64,000 bases of DNA from Caulobacter henricii (lineage in GTDB: Bacteria; Pseudomonadota; Alphaproteobacteria; Caulobacterales; Caulobacteraceae), in the NCBI RefSeq assembly GCF_001414055.1, contig NZ_CP013002.1, positions 2,604,001 to 2,668,000 on the forward strand, given 5' to 3'. The notes beneath the pieces are model-generated. The model was not told where the DNA came from, did not search any database, and was given only the letters and a program-made list of their open reading frames with translations. Position 1 is the stretch's first letter. Every line of letters starts with the position of its first letter. Below, in pieces: positions 26,217 to 34,334 of this stretch. The translations under genes and the position numbers were made by a program.

Positions 26217-26734
26217 AGTCTGGCGAACACAGCTTCACGACCTCGCGCTTTCGCTGCGATGGGGATGGGAAGGGTCGCGGAGCGTCCGGGCCTCGCCCGG
26301 ATGATGGGATGGTTGAATACCGTTTCGACGAAGACGAACGCTCCGCGTGACCGTTATCCCTCTGGCCGGGGCGCGCGGGTCTGGTTCAACCCTTCACCCC
26401 ACCCGGGCCTTGTCCTCCTCGCAACGGACTTGAGCCTTGGGCTGCAAGCCACGCCGATTCCGGAGGGACCCGGAGCGAACCTTCGGACGGGCGGAGGCCC
26501 TGGCAGACCTCCGATAGGCAGGTTTACGTCCCCTGCCCTCTGATCCCGCTCGATCACCCCTGACAGCCGTCTCAGTCGCCGGCCGGACGCCCTTCCCGTG
26601 CTGTCAGGTGAGACTGATTATGCGGGCGGATTTAGCGCGTCGGATGGGCGCGGTCAGATTTTTTGCAAGGCATTGATTGGGCTTGGGTTTGTACGGGAAG
26701 CGCCGGGGAAAGATCGGGCTCAATCCCCGCACTT
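26217..26734. other. Non-coding gap with hairpin-rich sequence
   Basis: No convincing gene is seen; open frames here have poor codon bias and no family. On the minus strand several hairpins stack up: TCACCTGACAGC with GCTGTCAGGGGTGA (26555-26612), GGCAGG with CCTGCC around GGACGTAAA, and CGGAGG with CCTCCG. This clustering suggests a structured RNA on the minus strand, but I could not match it to 6S, tmRNA, RNase P, SRP or a known riboswitch. Confidence 0.3.
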
Positions 26735-26856
26735 GCCCCCTACGGGTTGCTTCGCGACCGTCTTCCCCCGGAGGGGGAAGATGAAGTCCGCGCGTTTCAT
26801 CTTCCCCCCGCAGGGGGGAGGACGACCGCGCAAGCGGTCAGGAGGGGGCCAGCGGC
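26735..26856. repeat. Dispersed GC-rich palindromic repeat, copy 3
   Basis: TCTTCCCCCGGAGGGGGAAGATGAA is followed by a CATCTTCCCCCC..GGGGGG palindrome and GACCGCGCAAGCGGTC, ending GGAGGGGGCC. This is the longest variant and shares most of its parts with copy 5 at 47.6 kb. The remaining bases up to 27028 contain no gene. Confidence 0.85.
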
Positions 26857-27028
26857 GTCGGCCGGAAAAAGCACCCCACCGCACCCCTAAAAAAACCAAA
26901 GCTCGCTTTCGAGACCACGCGGACGCTGGAGGCTCCCCCAGAGCGGGGGGATCTGATGCCCCGCGCCCGCCGCCTCGACTCCGCCTCAATCCCCTGTAGC
27001 TTAGGCGTGTAAAACAGGGAGATCCTCA

Positions 27029-28399
27029 ATGAACCGTCGCGCGCTTCTGGCGACCGCCGCGCTTGTGCTGGCTGCGGGCTCCGCCCACGCCCAGAAGGCC
27101 CCTGATCTCTCGGTGACCATCTACAATTCCGACCTGGCCCTGGTGGAAGACGCCCGCGAGCTGGATCTCAGGGCCGGACGGCAAAGGCTTGAATTCAAGG
27201 ACGTTTCGGCCGCCATCCGCCCCGAAACGGTCAGCCTGTCGGCCCCCGGCGTGACCATTATCGAGCAGAACTTCGACTACGACCTGCTGACTCCCGACAA
27301 GCTCATGGAAAAGGCGGTCGGCCAGCAGGTGAAGATTGTCCGCACCAATCCGGGCGACGGCAAGGAGACCACCGAGGTCGCCACGGTTCTGGCCGCCAAT
27401 GAAGGCGTGGTGCTGAAGATCGGCGACCGGATCGAGGTCCTGCGCGACGACGGCGTGCCGACCCGGGTGATCTTCGACAAGGTGCCCGAAACCCTGCGGG
27501 CCCGCCCGACCCTGTCGGTGACGGTCGACGCCGACAAGGCCGGTCCCCGCGCCAGCAAGCTGAGCTATCTGACCTCGGGCCTGGGCTGGAAGGCCGACTA
27601 TGTCGCCCTGTTCGACGAGAAAAAGGGTGCCCTGGACCTGCAGGGCTGGATCACCCTCAGCAACAACTCCGGCACTCCGTTTGAAAACGCCCGGACCCAG
27701 CTGGTGGCCGGCGACGTCAACCAGCTGAACAATGGCGGCTTTGGCCGCTCGTCCAACGCGATGCAGTCGGCCGGGACCGAAAGCGGCGATGGCGAGCGCC
27801 TGGCCGACTACTATGTCTATCCCCTGCCCCAGCGCACCACGATCGCGGCCAACCAGAACAAACAGGTCGGCTTCCTCAGCGCCCAGGCCGTGACGGCCAA
27901 AAAGGTCTACGAGATCCGCGAGAGCGGGTTCGGCAGTGAAGAGACCCCGACCTCGGCCACGGTCGCCATTCAGTTCAGCAATGCCAAGGTCACCGGACTG
28001 GGCAGCCAGCTGCCGGCCGGCGTGATGCGGATCTATATGCGCGACCAGGCCGGCGACCCGAAATTCGTCGGCGAAAACAGCATCGGCCACACCCCGGCCG
28101 GGTCGGAGCTGTCGATCAAGACCGGTGACGCCTTCGACGTCACCAGCCAGGCCACCCTGATCAGCCAGGAGCGGGTGTCCAAGACGCGGTCGCGCTACGC
28201 CATGAAGTATCTGGTCCGCAATGCGCGTCCCGAGGCCGTGACGGTGGAACTGCGCCAGGGCGGACTGTGGCGCGACGGGGCGGTCAAGGCCGAGAGCCTG
28301 AAGAGCCGCCGCATCGACGCCCGCACCCTGGGCTGGAGCGTGCCCGTGCCGGCCAATGGCGAGACGGTGCTGACCTTTACCGTCGAGACGGGCTGGTGA
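27029..28399 (+). CDS. Exported DUF4139 domain protein, paralogue 1
   Basis: The 456-residue protein has a clear signal peptide (MNRRALLATAALVLAAGSAHA) and the DUF4139 core: VTIYNSDLALVEDARELDL, SLSAPGVTIIEQNFDYDLL, YLTSGLGWKADYVALFDE, then WITLSNNSGTPFENARTQLV. A C-terminal beta sandwich ends with SVPVPANGETVLTFTVETGW. DUF4139 proteins resemble MuiA-type envelope proteins and are periplasmic with unknown function. GGGAG lies 9 nt before the ATG. The stop overlaps a GTG that may start the next paralogue. Confidence 0.9.
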   Translation: MNRRALLATAALVLAAGSAHAQKAPDLSVTIYNSDLALVEDARELDLRAGRQRLEFKDVSAAIRPETVSLSAPGVTIIEQNFDYDLLTPDKLMEKAVGQQVKIVRTNPGDGKETTEVATVLAANEGVVLKIGDRIEVLRDDGVPTRVIFDKVPETLRARPTLSVTVDADKAGPRASKLSYLTSGLGWKADYVALFDEKKGALDLQGWITLSNNSGTPFENARTQLVAGDVNQLNNGGFGRSSNAMQSAGTESGDGERLADYYVYPLPQRTTIAANQNKQVGFLSAQAVTAKKVYEIRESGFGSEETPTSATVAIQFSNAKVTGLGSQLPAGVMRIYMRDQAGDPKFVGENSIGHTPAGSELSIKTGDAFDVTSQATLISQERVSKTRSRYAMKYLVRNARPEAVTVELRQGGLWRDGAVKAESLKSRRIDARTLGWSVPVPANGETVLTFTVETGW

Positions 28400-30099
28400 G
28401 CAGCCGGCGGCAAAACAGATCCTCCCCCTCCGGGGGAGGTGGCCCAGAGGGCCGGAGGGGGCAGCGCGACATAGGCCCAGATGCCCCCTCAGTCGCTCTG
28501 CGACAGCTCCCCCAGAGGGGGAGCATCTTCACCCTAGCCCTGGCCCTGACCGCCCTAGCCTCGCCCGTCCTGGCCGACACCATCGCCTCGCCACGGGCCG
28601 AGACCACCGCCGTCACCCTCTATCGGGGCGATGCGCGGGCCTTCCAGACCCTGCAGCCCTGGCAGCGCGAACTGGCCCTGAAAAAGGGCCTGATCATGGT
28701 CACCGAAACCCGCACGGTCAGCCTGCCGGCCGGTCGCCACACCCTTCGCTTCGAAGGCGTGGCCGATGGCCTGATCCCGCAGAGCGCCGCCGTCGAAGGC
28801 CTGCCCGGCGGGGTGATCGAGCGCAACTACGACTACGCCCTGCTCAGCCCCGGAACCCTGCTGGAACGGTCGCTGAACCAGCCGGTCGGCATTGTCCGGA
28901 CCAACCGCAAGACCGGTCGCCAGACCGCCGAGTCGGCCATCGTGCGTCAGGGGCCCAATGGCGTTGTGCTGCAGACCGCCACCGGCGTGGAGGCCCTCGG
29001 CTGTTCGGGGGGGCTGGAGCGCGTTGTGTTCGATCGCGTGCCCGCCGGCCTCTCCGACAAGCCCTCGCTGTCGACCCTGGTCGACGTCCCGGCCGCCAAA
29101 ACGGTCAAGCTGACCCTGTCGTATCTCGCCATCGGCGTGAACTGGCAGGCCGACTATGTCGCCCGCATCGCCCCGGACGGCAAAAGCCTCGACCTCACCG
29201 GGTGGCTGACCCTGGTCAACAGCAGCGGCACCAGCTTCGTCGACGCCCCAACCCAGGCCGTGGCCGGCAAGCTGTCGCGGGTTGCGGTCTCGATCCCGCC
29301 TGCGGACACCCGGCCGATCCAGCGGGACTGCTGGCCGATGGACACCACCACCCACGGCAAGCCGGTGGCCCAGCCCCTGGTGGCCTATGACCGGATGGTC
29401 CTGCCGCCGCCCCCGCCTGCCCCCATGGCCATGGCCAGTGCGCCCATGGAACGGGTCGTTGCGACCGGGAGCCGCGCCAAGCTGGCCGAGCAATCGGACC
29501 TGGGCGACTACAAGCTCTACACCCTGCCCGAGCCGGTGACGGTGGCCGCGCGCCAGACCAAGCAGGTGGCCTTCCTCGACCAGAAGGCCGTGGCCTTTGA
29601 GAAGCTGTACATGGTCATGGTCGATCCCTGGAGCGACTATGCTGCGGGCGAGGCCCCGGCCGCCACCGTCCTGCTGCGGCTCGAGAACAAGGCCGCCAAG
29701 GGTCTCGGCAAGGCCCTTCCGGCCGGAGCCCTGGCCGTGATGGAATCCGCCGGCGGCCAGCCGGCCTTCGCCGGAGAACAGGTCCTGCGCGACGTGCCGG
29801 TCGGCCAGCCGTTCGATCTGGCGATTGGTCGCGCCATGGATGTTTCGATCCAGCCACGCCTGGTGTCCGAGACCCGGTCGGCCAAACACCGCGTGCGGCG
29901 GACCTATGAGGTGGATCTGGCCAATGCCAAGTCCGGGCCGATCACAATCGAACTGCGCCACCCGCCGTACCAGCCCGGCTTCAGGGTGATCCGCGAGCCG
30001 AGGCGCCATGACATCCGCGACGGGGCGATCGCCTGGCGTTTCGACCTGTCGCCGAACAGTCGCGAGACCGTTCGCTATGTAGTGGACTATGAAGGCTGA
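28396..30099 (+). CDS. Exported DUF4139 domain protein, paralogue 2 with repeat-derived N-terminus
   Basis: This second DUF4139 protein shares the order of paralogue 1: VTLYRGDARAF, GGVIERNYDYALLSPGTL, YLAIGVNWQADYVARIA, WLTLVNSSGTSFVDAPTQAV, and a C-terminal PNSRETVRYVVDYEG. It adds a central proline/methionine-rich insert (PPPPPAPMAM) and an extra LASP-type signal peptide (IFTLALALTALASPVLA). No ATG lies near the signal peptide. The best start is GTG 28396, in a GTGA overlap with paralogue 1, which would make the palindromic repeat at 28419-28520 encode about 40 residues before the signal. Processing of such an extension is uncertain. Confidence 0.8.
   Translation: MSSRRQNRSSPSGGGGPEGRRGQRDIGPDAPSVALRQLPQRGSIFTLALALTALASPVLADTIASPRAETTAVTLYRGDARAFQTLQPWQRELALKKGLIMVTETRTVSLPAGRHTLRFEGVADGLIPQSAAVEGLPGGVIERNYDYALLSPGTLLERSLNQPVGIVRTNRKTGRQTAESAIVRQGPNGVVLQTATGVEALGCSGGLERVVFDRVPAGLSDKPSLSTLVDVPAAKTVKLTLSYLAIGVNWQADYVARIAPDGKSLDLTGWLTLVNSSGTSFVDAPTQAVAGKLSRVAVSIPPADTRPIQRDCWPMDTTTHGKPVAQPLVAYDRMVLPPPPPAPMAMASAPMERVVATGSRAKLAEQSDLGDYKLYTLPEPVTVAARQTKQVAFLDQKAVAFEKLYMVMVDPWSDYAAGEAPAATVLLRLENKAAKGLGKALPAGALAVMESAGGQPAFAGEQVLRDVPVGQPFDLAIGRAMDVSIQPRLVSETRSAKHRVRRTYEVDLANAKSGPITIELRHPPYQPGFRVIREPRRHDIRDGAIAWRFDLSPNSRETVRYVVDYEG
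28419..28520. repeat. Dispersed GC-rich palindromic repeat, copy 4 (inside a reading frame)
   Basis: CCTCCCCCTCCGGGGGAGG, GGCCCAGAGGGCC, CAGTCGCTCTGCGAC and GCTCCCCCAGAGGGGGAGC palindromes follow one another. The element runs directly into the codons for the signal peptide of the second DUF4139 protein without a conventional start between them. Confidence 0.85.
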
Positions 30100-30118
30100 C
30101 CTCTGAGGGATTCGCCGG

Positions 30119-30646
30119 ATGATCAAACCCCGCCTTGAGATGCTGCTGGAGCGCGGCCTGTTCGCCTCGCGCTGGCTGATGGCCCCGTTCTATGTCGGCC
30201 TGGTCATCACCTTGGCGGCCCTTCTGGTGGTGTTCTTCCAGGAACTGCTGCGGGAGCTTCCCAAGGTCCTGTCGATGACGCCGGAGGACGCCATCCTGAT
30301 GGCCCTGACCCTGATCGACCTGTCCCTGGCGGCTAACCTGCTGGTGATCGTCACCCTGTCCGGCTACGAAAACTTCGTCTCCAAGATCGACACCGCCTCG
30401 CACGAGGACCGCCCCGACTGGATGGGGACGGTCGACTTCTCGGGCCTGAAGATGAAGCTGATCGCCTCCATCGTGGCGATCTCGGCCATCGCCCTGCTCA
30501 AGGCCTTCCTGAAGCTGAGCGAACCCGGCACGGTCATGGACGAGACCCGCCTGCTGTGGCTGGTGATCGTCCACCTGTCCTTCGTCGTCTCCGGCGTGCT
30601 GCTGGCCCTGATGGACTGGCTCAACAGCAAGGTGAACAGCCACTAG
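30119..30646 (+). CDS. UPF0114 family inner-membrane protein (YqhA-like)
   Basis: The 175-residue protein has four membrane segments and matches TIGR00645/UPF0114: MLLERGLFASRWLMAPFYVG at the start, ALTLIDLSLAANLLVIVTLS, SGYENFVSKID, then WMGTVDFSGLKMKLIASIVA. Members are found in most proteobacteria; their function is unknown. It begins 19 bp after the DUF4139 stop and could be the third gene of that unit. Confidence 0.93.
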   Translation: MIKPRLEMLLERGLFASRWLMAPFYVGLVITLAALLVVFFQELLRELPKVLSMTPEDAILMALTLIDLSLAANLLVIVTLSGYENFVSKIDTASHEDRPDWMGTVDFSGLKMKLIASIVAISAIALLKAFLKLSEPGTVMDETRLLWLVIVHLSFVVSGVLLALMDWLNSKVNSH

Positions 30647-30721
30647 ACCCCTCTCGCCTACCGGCCTGACCCACGGCCATCGCCAGCCGTTCTGGACGTC
30701 GATGCAATACGGGGGATGGCC

Positions 30722-31525
30722 ATGCAGCTGCAGGTCGAGGCGCGACTGGACTATGACTTCCACGGCCCGGTCGAGGCGCTGCTGCATCTGGAGGTCGCCC
30801 ACTGGCCGGGTCAGAGGATCCTCTCGGAACAGCTGAGCCTTGATCCGCCCATCGCCTGGTCCCGACAGGATGACCCCGGTACCGGCGAGCGCCGGCTGGT
30901 CTTCGCCCATGCGGGGCCTCTGAAGATCACCTACCAGGCCTTGGTGGACCTTGATCCCGCCGACCACGCCCTGACCGGTGCCGCCCAGGCCACGGTCGCC
31001 AGCCTGCCGGTCGAGGCCCTGCCCTATCTGCGCCCGAGCCGCTACGTGGAGTCCGACCTGTTCGAACAGGTGGCGGCCGCCGACTTTGCCGGCCTGACCG
31101 GTGGGGACCGGGTCGCGGCCATCCTCGACTGGATGGGCCGGGCCATGGCCTATCGCGCCTGGGCCAGCCATGCGACCTCGTCGGCGAGCAGCACCTATAT
31201 GAGCCGGGCCGGGGTCTGCCGGGACTTTGCCCATGTGGCCGTGGCCCTGTGCCGGGCCAGCGACATTCCGGCGCGCATGGTCAGCGCCTATGCGCTTGGC
31301 CTGAAGCCCGAGGACTTCCACGCCGTGATCGAGGTCTATGTCGGCGGACGCTGGCGGCTGGCGGATCCCACGGGCCTGGCGCAGCCCGACACCCTGGTCC
31401 GCATCGGCCACGGGCGCGATGCGGCCGACATCCCCTTCCTGACCATTTTCGGCCAGGCGACGATGACGGGACAGTCCGTGCGGGTTCTGGCGCCTTGGCC
31501 GGACCCCGTCAGAGCCCCAGACTAG
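30722..31525 (+). CDS. Transglutaminase-like family protein
   Basis: The 267-residue soluble protein has an N-terminal beta domain and a C-terminal transglutaminase-like cysteine peptidase core. The catalytic triad is visible: Cys166 in SRAGVCRDFAHV, His200 in DFHAVIEVYVGG, and Asp215 in WRLADPTGLA. Such proteins are cytoplasmic and of unknown substrate. I prefer ATG 30722 because the GGGGG run lies 6 nt upstream; ATG 30716 is the alternative. It overlaps the convergent eipA by 4 bp. Confidence 0.92.
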   Translation: MQLQVEARLDYDFHGPVEALLHLEVAHWPGQRILSEQLSLDPPIAWSRQDDPGTGERRLVFAHAGPLKITYQALVDLDPADHALTGAAQATVASLPVEALPYLRPSRYVESDLFEQVAAADFAGLTGGDRVAAILDWMGRAMAYRAWASHATSSASSTYMSRAGVCRDFAHVAVALCRASDIPARMVSAYALGLKPEDFHAVIEVYVGGRWRLADPTGLAQPDTLVRIGHGRDAADIPFLTIFGQATMTGQSVRVLAPWPDPVRAPD

Positions 31526-32148
31526 AAGGGCATGACCCGGCGTTTGCGGCTGTAGCCGAGATAGCCGACATTGGCCCCCAGGCGCAGGCCCACACCGGCC
31601 CGGATCGGGGCCAGGGTGATGTCGTCAGCCTTCTGATAATTTATGCCCAGGCCACCGACCAGATAGGCCGTGCCCTCGACGCCGGGGAAGCGGCGGAAGA
31701 TGGCGTCCGGATACTGCAGGTTATAGCAGAGGGTGAAGACCCGGCTGGCATTGCCGCCCCAGTCCCAGCCTACGGACGGACCCTGCCAGAAGGTTTCCTG
31801 GGTCGGCCGGCCCTTCATATAGAGCAGGCCCCGGCCATAGCGCAGACCGACCCCGATCGCGCCCGAGCCCTCTTCGCCGGCGATGTAGCCAGTGGGCTGG
31901 CCCTTGTCGCGGAAGATCTTCTCGATCGCCGCCCCGGCGCTTTCGGCGGTGACGCCCAGAAAATCCGAGGTGGCACGGATCATTTCGTCGGCCGAATAGG
32001 TCTGGGCCGAACCAGTGCTGTAGGCGGGGGTGGTGGTGCCGGCCGAGGCGGGATCCTGCGCCGTCGTCTCCTGACCAAAGACGCTGGTGGCCCCCGATGT
32101 CGCGCCCAGGGTGGCGACGCCCGAGAGGATCAACTTGCGACGGTCCAT
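31522..32148 (-). CDS. eipA: Envelope integrity protein EipA (DUF1134)
   Basis: EipA is a periplasmic beta-barrel protein first characterised in Brucella, where it supports envelope integrity. The 208-residue product has a signal peptide (MDRRKLILSGVATLGATSGA) and the DUF1134 core: YIAGEEGSGAIGVGLRYGRG, TFWQGPSVGWDWGGNASRVF, and the C-terminal AGVGLRLGANVGYLGYSR. A perfect CtrA box lies 70 bp upstream of its start, in keeping with the reported CtrA control of eipA in Brucella. Confidence 0.9.
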   Translation of the reverse strand: MDRRKLILSGVATLGATSGATSVFGQETTAQDPASAGTTTPAYSTGSAQTYSADEMIRATSDFLGVTAESAGAAIEKIFRDKGQPTGYIAGEEGSGAIGVGLRYGRGLLYMKGRPTQETFWQGPSVGWDWGGNASRVFTLCYNLQYPDAIFRRFPGVEGTAYLVGGLGINYQKADDITLAPIRAGVGLRLGANVGYLGYSRKRRVMPF

Positions 32149-32217
32149 GACGGCCTCTTCAGAAAAATCGTTGCGCCACTGTCGCAGCCCATTGAGTCCG
32201 GTTTGCGGCCGCCGGTT

Positions 32218-32232
32218 TTAAGGTTCGGTTAA
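32218..32232. promoter_or_regulatory. CtrA binding box TTAA-N7-TTAA
   Basis: TTAAGGTTCGGTTAA is an exact match to the alphaproteobacterial CtrA consensus. It lies between eipA (start 32148, minus) and lepA (start 32308, plus), 70 bp and 76 bp from the two starts. The known CtrA control of Brucella eipA makes that gene the more likely target. Confidence 0.7.
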
Positions 32233-32307
32233 GCATGAGGAAAAGCCGCAGGCCGGCGGCTGCATCGCCCTCTCGCGAAGCGGCCCAAATGTGCTAGACG
32301 CACGCGC

Positions 32308-34116
32308 ATGACCTCTACGCCGCTCGACAAGATCAGAAACTTTTCCATCGTGGCCCACATTGACCACGGCAAGTCCACGCTGTCCGATCGCCTGATCCAG
32401 GAGACCGGCGGCCTGACCGCGCGCGAGATGACCGCCCAGGTTCTCGACAACATGGAGATCGAGAAGGAACGCGGCATCACCATCAAGGCCCAGACCGTGC
32501 GTCTGGAATACAAGGCCGATGATGGCGAGACCTATATCCTCAACCTGATGGACACCCCCGGCCACGTCGACTTCGCCTACGAAGTCTCGCGCAGCCTGGC
32601 CGCCTGCGAGGGCTCGATCCTGGTCGTCGACGCCAGCCAGGGCGTGGAAGCCCAGACCCTGGCCAATGTCTATTCGGCCATCGACAACAATCACGAGATC
32701 GTCCCGGTCCTCAACAAGATCGACCTGCCCGCCGCCGAGCCCGAGCGCGTCCGGGCCCAGATCGAGGACCTGATCGGCCTCGACGCCAGCGACGCCGTCC
32801 TGGCCAGCGCCAAGTCGGGCCTGGGCATCCACGATGTGCTGGAAGCCATCGTCACCCGCCTGCCGCCGCCCAAGGGCGACGAAAACGCCCCGCTCAAGGC
32901 CCTGCTGGTCGACGCCTGGTACGACGCCTATCTCGGCGTCGTAGTTCTGGTCCGGGTCATCGACGGCCGCCTGAAGGCCGGCCAGAGGATCAAGATGATG
33001 CAGCACGGCTCGACCCACCTGGTCGACCGCGTCGGTGTCTTCAAGCCCAAAAATACCCCCGTCGAGAGCCTCGGCCCCGGCGAGATTGGCTTCTTCACCG
33101 CCCAGATCAAGGAAGTGGCCGACGCCGCCGTCGGCGATACCCTGACCGACGAGAAGAAGCCCACCGAACACGCCCTGCCCGGCTTCAAGGACGTGCAGCC
33201 GGTCGTGTTCTGCGGCCTGTTCCCGGTCGATGCCGCCGACTTCGAAGACCTGCGCGCCGCCGTCGGCCGCCTGCGCCTCAATGACGGCAGCTTCACCTAC
33301 GAGATGGAAAGCAGCGCCGCCCTCGGCTTCGGCTTCCGCTGCGGCTTCCTGGGCCTGCTGCACCTGGAAATCATCCAGGAGCGCCTGTCGCGCGAATTCG
33401 ACCTCGACCTGATCGCGACCGCCCCCTCGGTGGTCTACAAGATCCACATGCGCGACGGCTCGGAGATCGAGCTGCACAACCCCGCCGACCTGCCCGACCC
33501 GATGCATATCGAGAGCATCGGCGAACCCTGGATCAAGGCCACCATCTTCACCCCCGACGACTATCTCGGCGGCGTGATCAAGCTGTGCCAGGACCGTCGC
33601 GGCATGCAGCGCGAACTCAGCTATGTCGGCAACCGCGCCATGGTCGTCTATGACCTGCCGCTCAACGAGGTGGTCTTCGACTTCTATGACCGCCTGAAGT
33701 CGATCTCCAAGGGCTATGCCAGCTTCGACTACCAGGTGGAGGACTACCGCAAGGGCGACCTCGTCAAGATGTCGATCCTGGTCAATGCCGAGCCCGTCGA
33801 CGCCCTCTCCATGCTGGTCCACCGCGACCGCGCCGAGAGCCGCGGCCGCGGCATGTGCGAGAAGATGAAGGACCTCATCCCGCAGCACATGTTCGTCATC
33901 CCGATCCAGGCCGCCATCGGCGGCAAGATCATCGCCCGCGAAACCGTCCGCGCCCTGCGCAAGGACGTCACCGCCAAGTGCTACGGCGGCGACGCCAGCC
34001 GCAAGCGCAAGCTGCTGGACAAGCAGAAGGCCGGCAAGAAGCGCATGCGCCAGTTCGGCAAGGTCGAGATCCCGCAGGAAGCTTTCATCGCCGCGCTGAA
34101 GATGGACGAGGATTGA
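32308..34116 (+). CDS. lepA: Elongation factor 4 (LepA)
   Basis: LepA is a ribosome-associated GTPase that back-translocates or remodels stalled ribosomes, and works at the membrane as well as in the cytoplasm. The 602-residue protein has the P-loop [57 protein letters not shown], and the LepA-specific C-terminal domain with [19 protein letters not shown] and the [19 protein letters not shown] basic segment. Length is standard. It is monocistronic; the accessory helicase gene begins 218 bp later. Confidence 0.98.
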   Translation: MTSTPLDKIRNFSIVAHIDHGKSTLSDRLIQETGGLTAREMTAQVLDNMEIEKERGITIKAQTVRLEYKADDGETYILNLMDTPGHVDFAYEVSRSLAACEGSILVVDASQGVEAQTLANVYSAIDNNHEIVPVLNKIDLPAAEPERVRAQIEDLIGLDASDAVLASAKSGLGIHDVLEAIVTRLPPPKGDENAPLKALLVDAWYDAYLGVVVLVRVIDGRLKAGQRIKMMQHGSTHLVDRVGVFKPKNTPVESLGPGEIGFFTAQIKEVADAAVGDTLTDEKKPTEHALPGFKDVQPVVFCGLFPVDAADFEDLRAAVGRLRLNDGSFTYEMESSAALGFGFRCGFLGLLHLEIIQERLSREFDLDLIATAPSVVYKIHMRDGSEIELHNPADLPDPMHIESIGEPWIKATIFTPDDYLGGVIKLCQDRRGMQRELSYVGNRAMVVYDLPLNEVVFDFYDRLKSISKGYASFDYQVEDYRKGDLVKMSILVNAEPVDALSMLVHRDRAESRGRGMCEKMKDLIPQHMFVIPIQAAIGGKIIARETVRALRKDVTAKCYGGDASRKRKLLDKQKAGKKRMRQFGKVEIPQEAFIAALKMDED

Positions 34117-34334
34117 TCGGGGGAGTCCCGCTATCCTTGAGAAAGGTTGGCGGTCTCTGACCTACGAATGCCGGCTACGCCGTCCTTCTGTAAGCCGCGC
34201 CTTGGCTGCCGCTGGTCTGGTTATCTAAATTTCCGAAATGCAATTGGTTTGCTTGTTTTTGGCTCCTGGCTTTTCGCCCGAGCCTGATCCAGCTTAGCAC
34301 TCAAGGGTAGAGTTGATTCCCGGAGGACGGGCGA

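Noticed and set aside
26259..26543. Plus-strand open frame of 94 codons in the same gap
   Set aside because: Poor codon bias, no ribosome site and no family.
26217..26734. 6S RNA, tmRNA (permuted), RNase P RNA, SRP RNA or cobalamin riboswitch in the long gap
   Set aside because: I compared remembered conserved cores (for example GAGGAAAGTCC, GGTTCGAATCC-CCA ends, the B12 box) and found no adequate match on either strand.
32218..33888. Open frame of 556 codons on the minus strand
   Set aside because: It is antisense to lepA and covers the CtrA site and start region without a plausible ribosome site.
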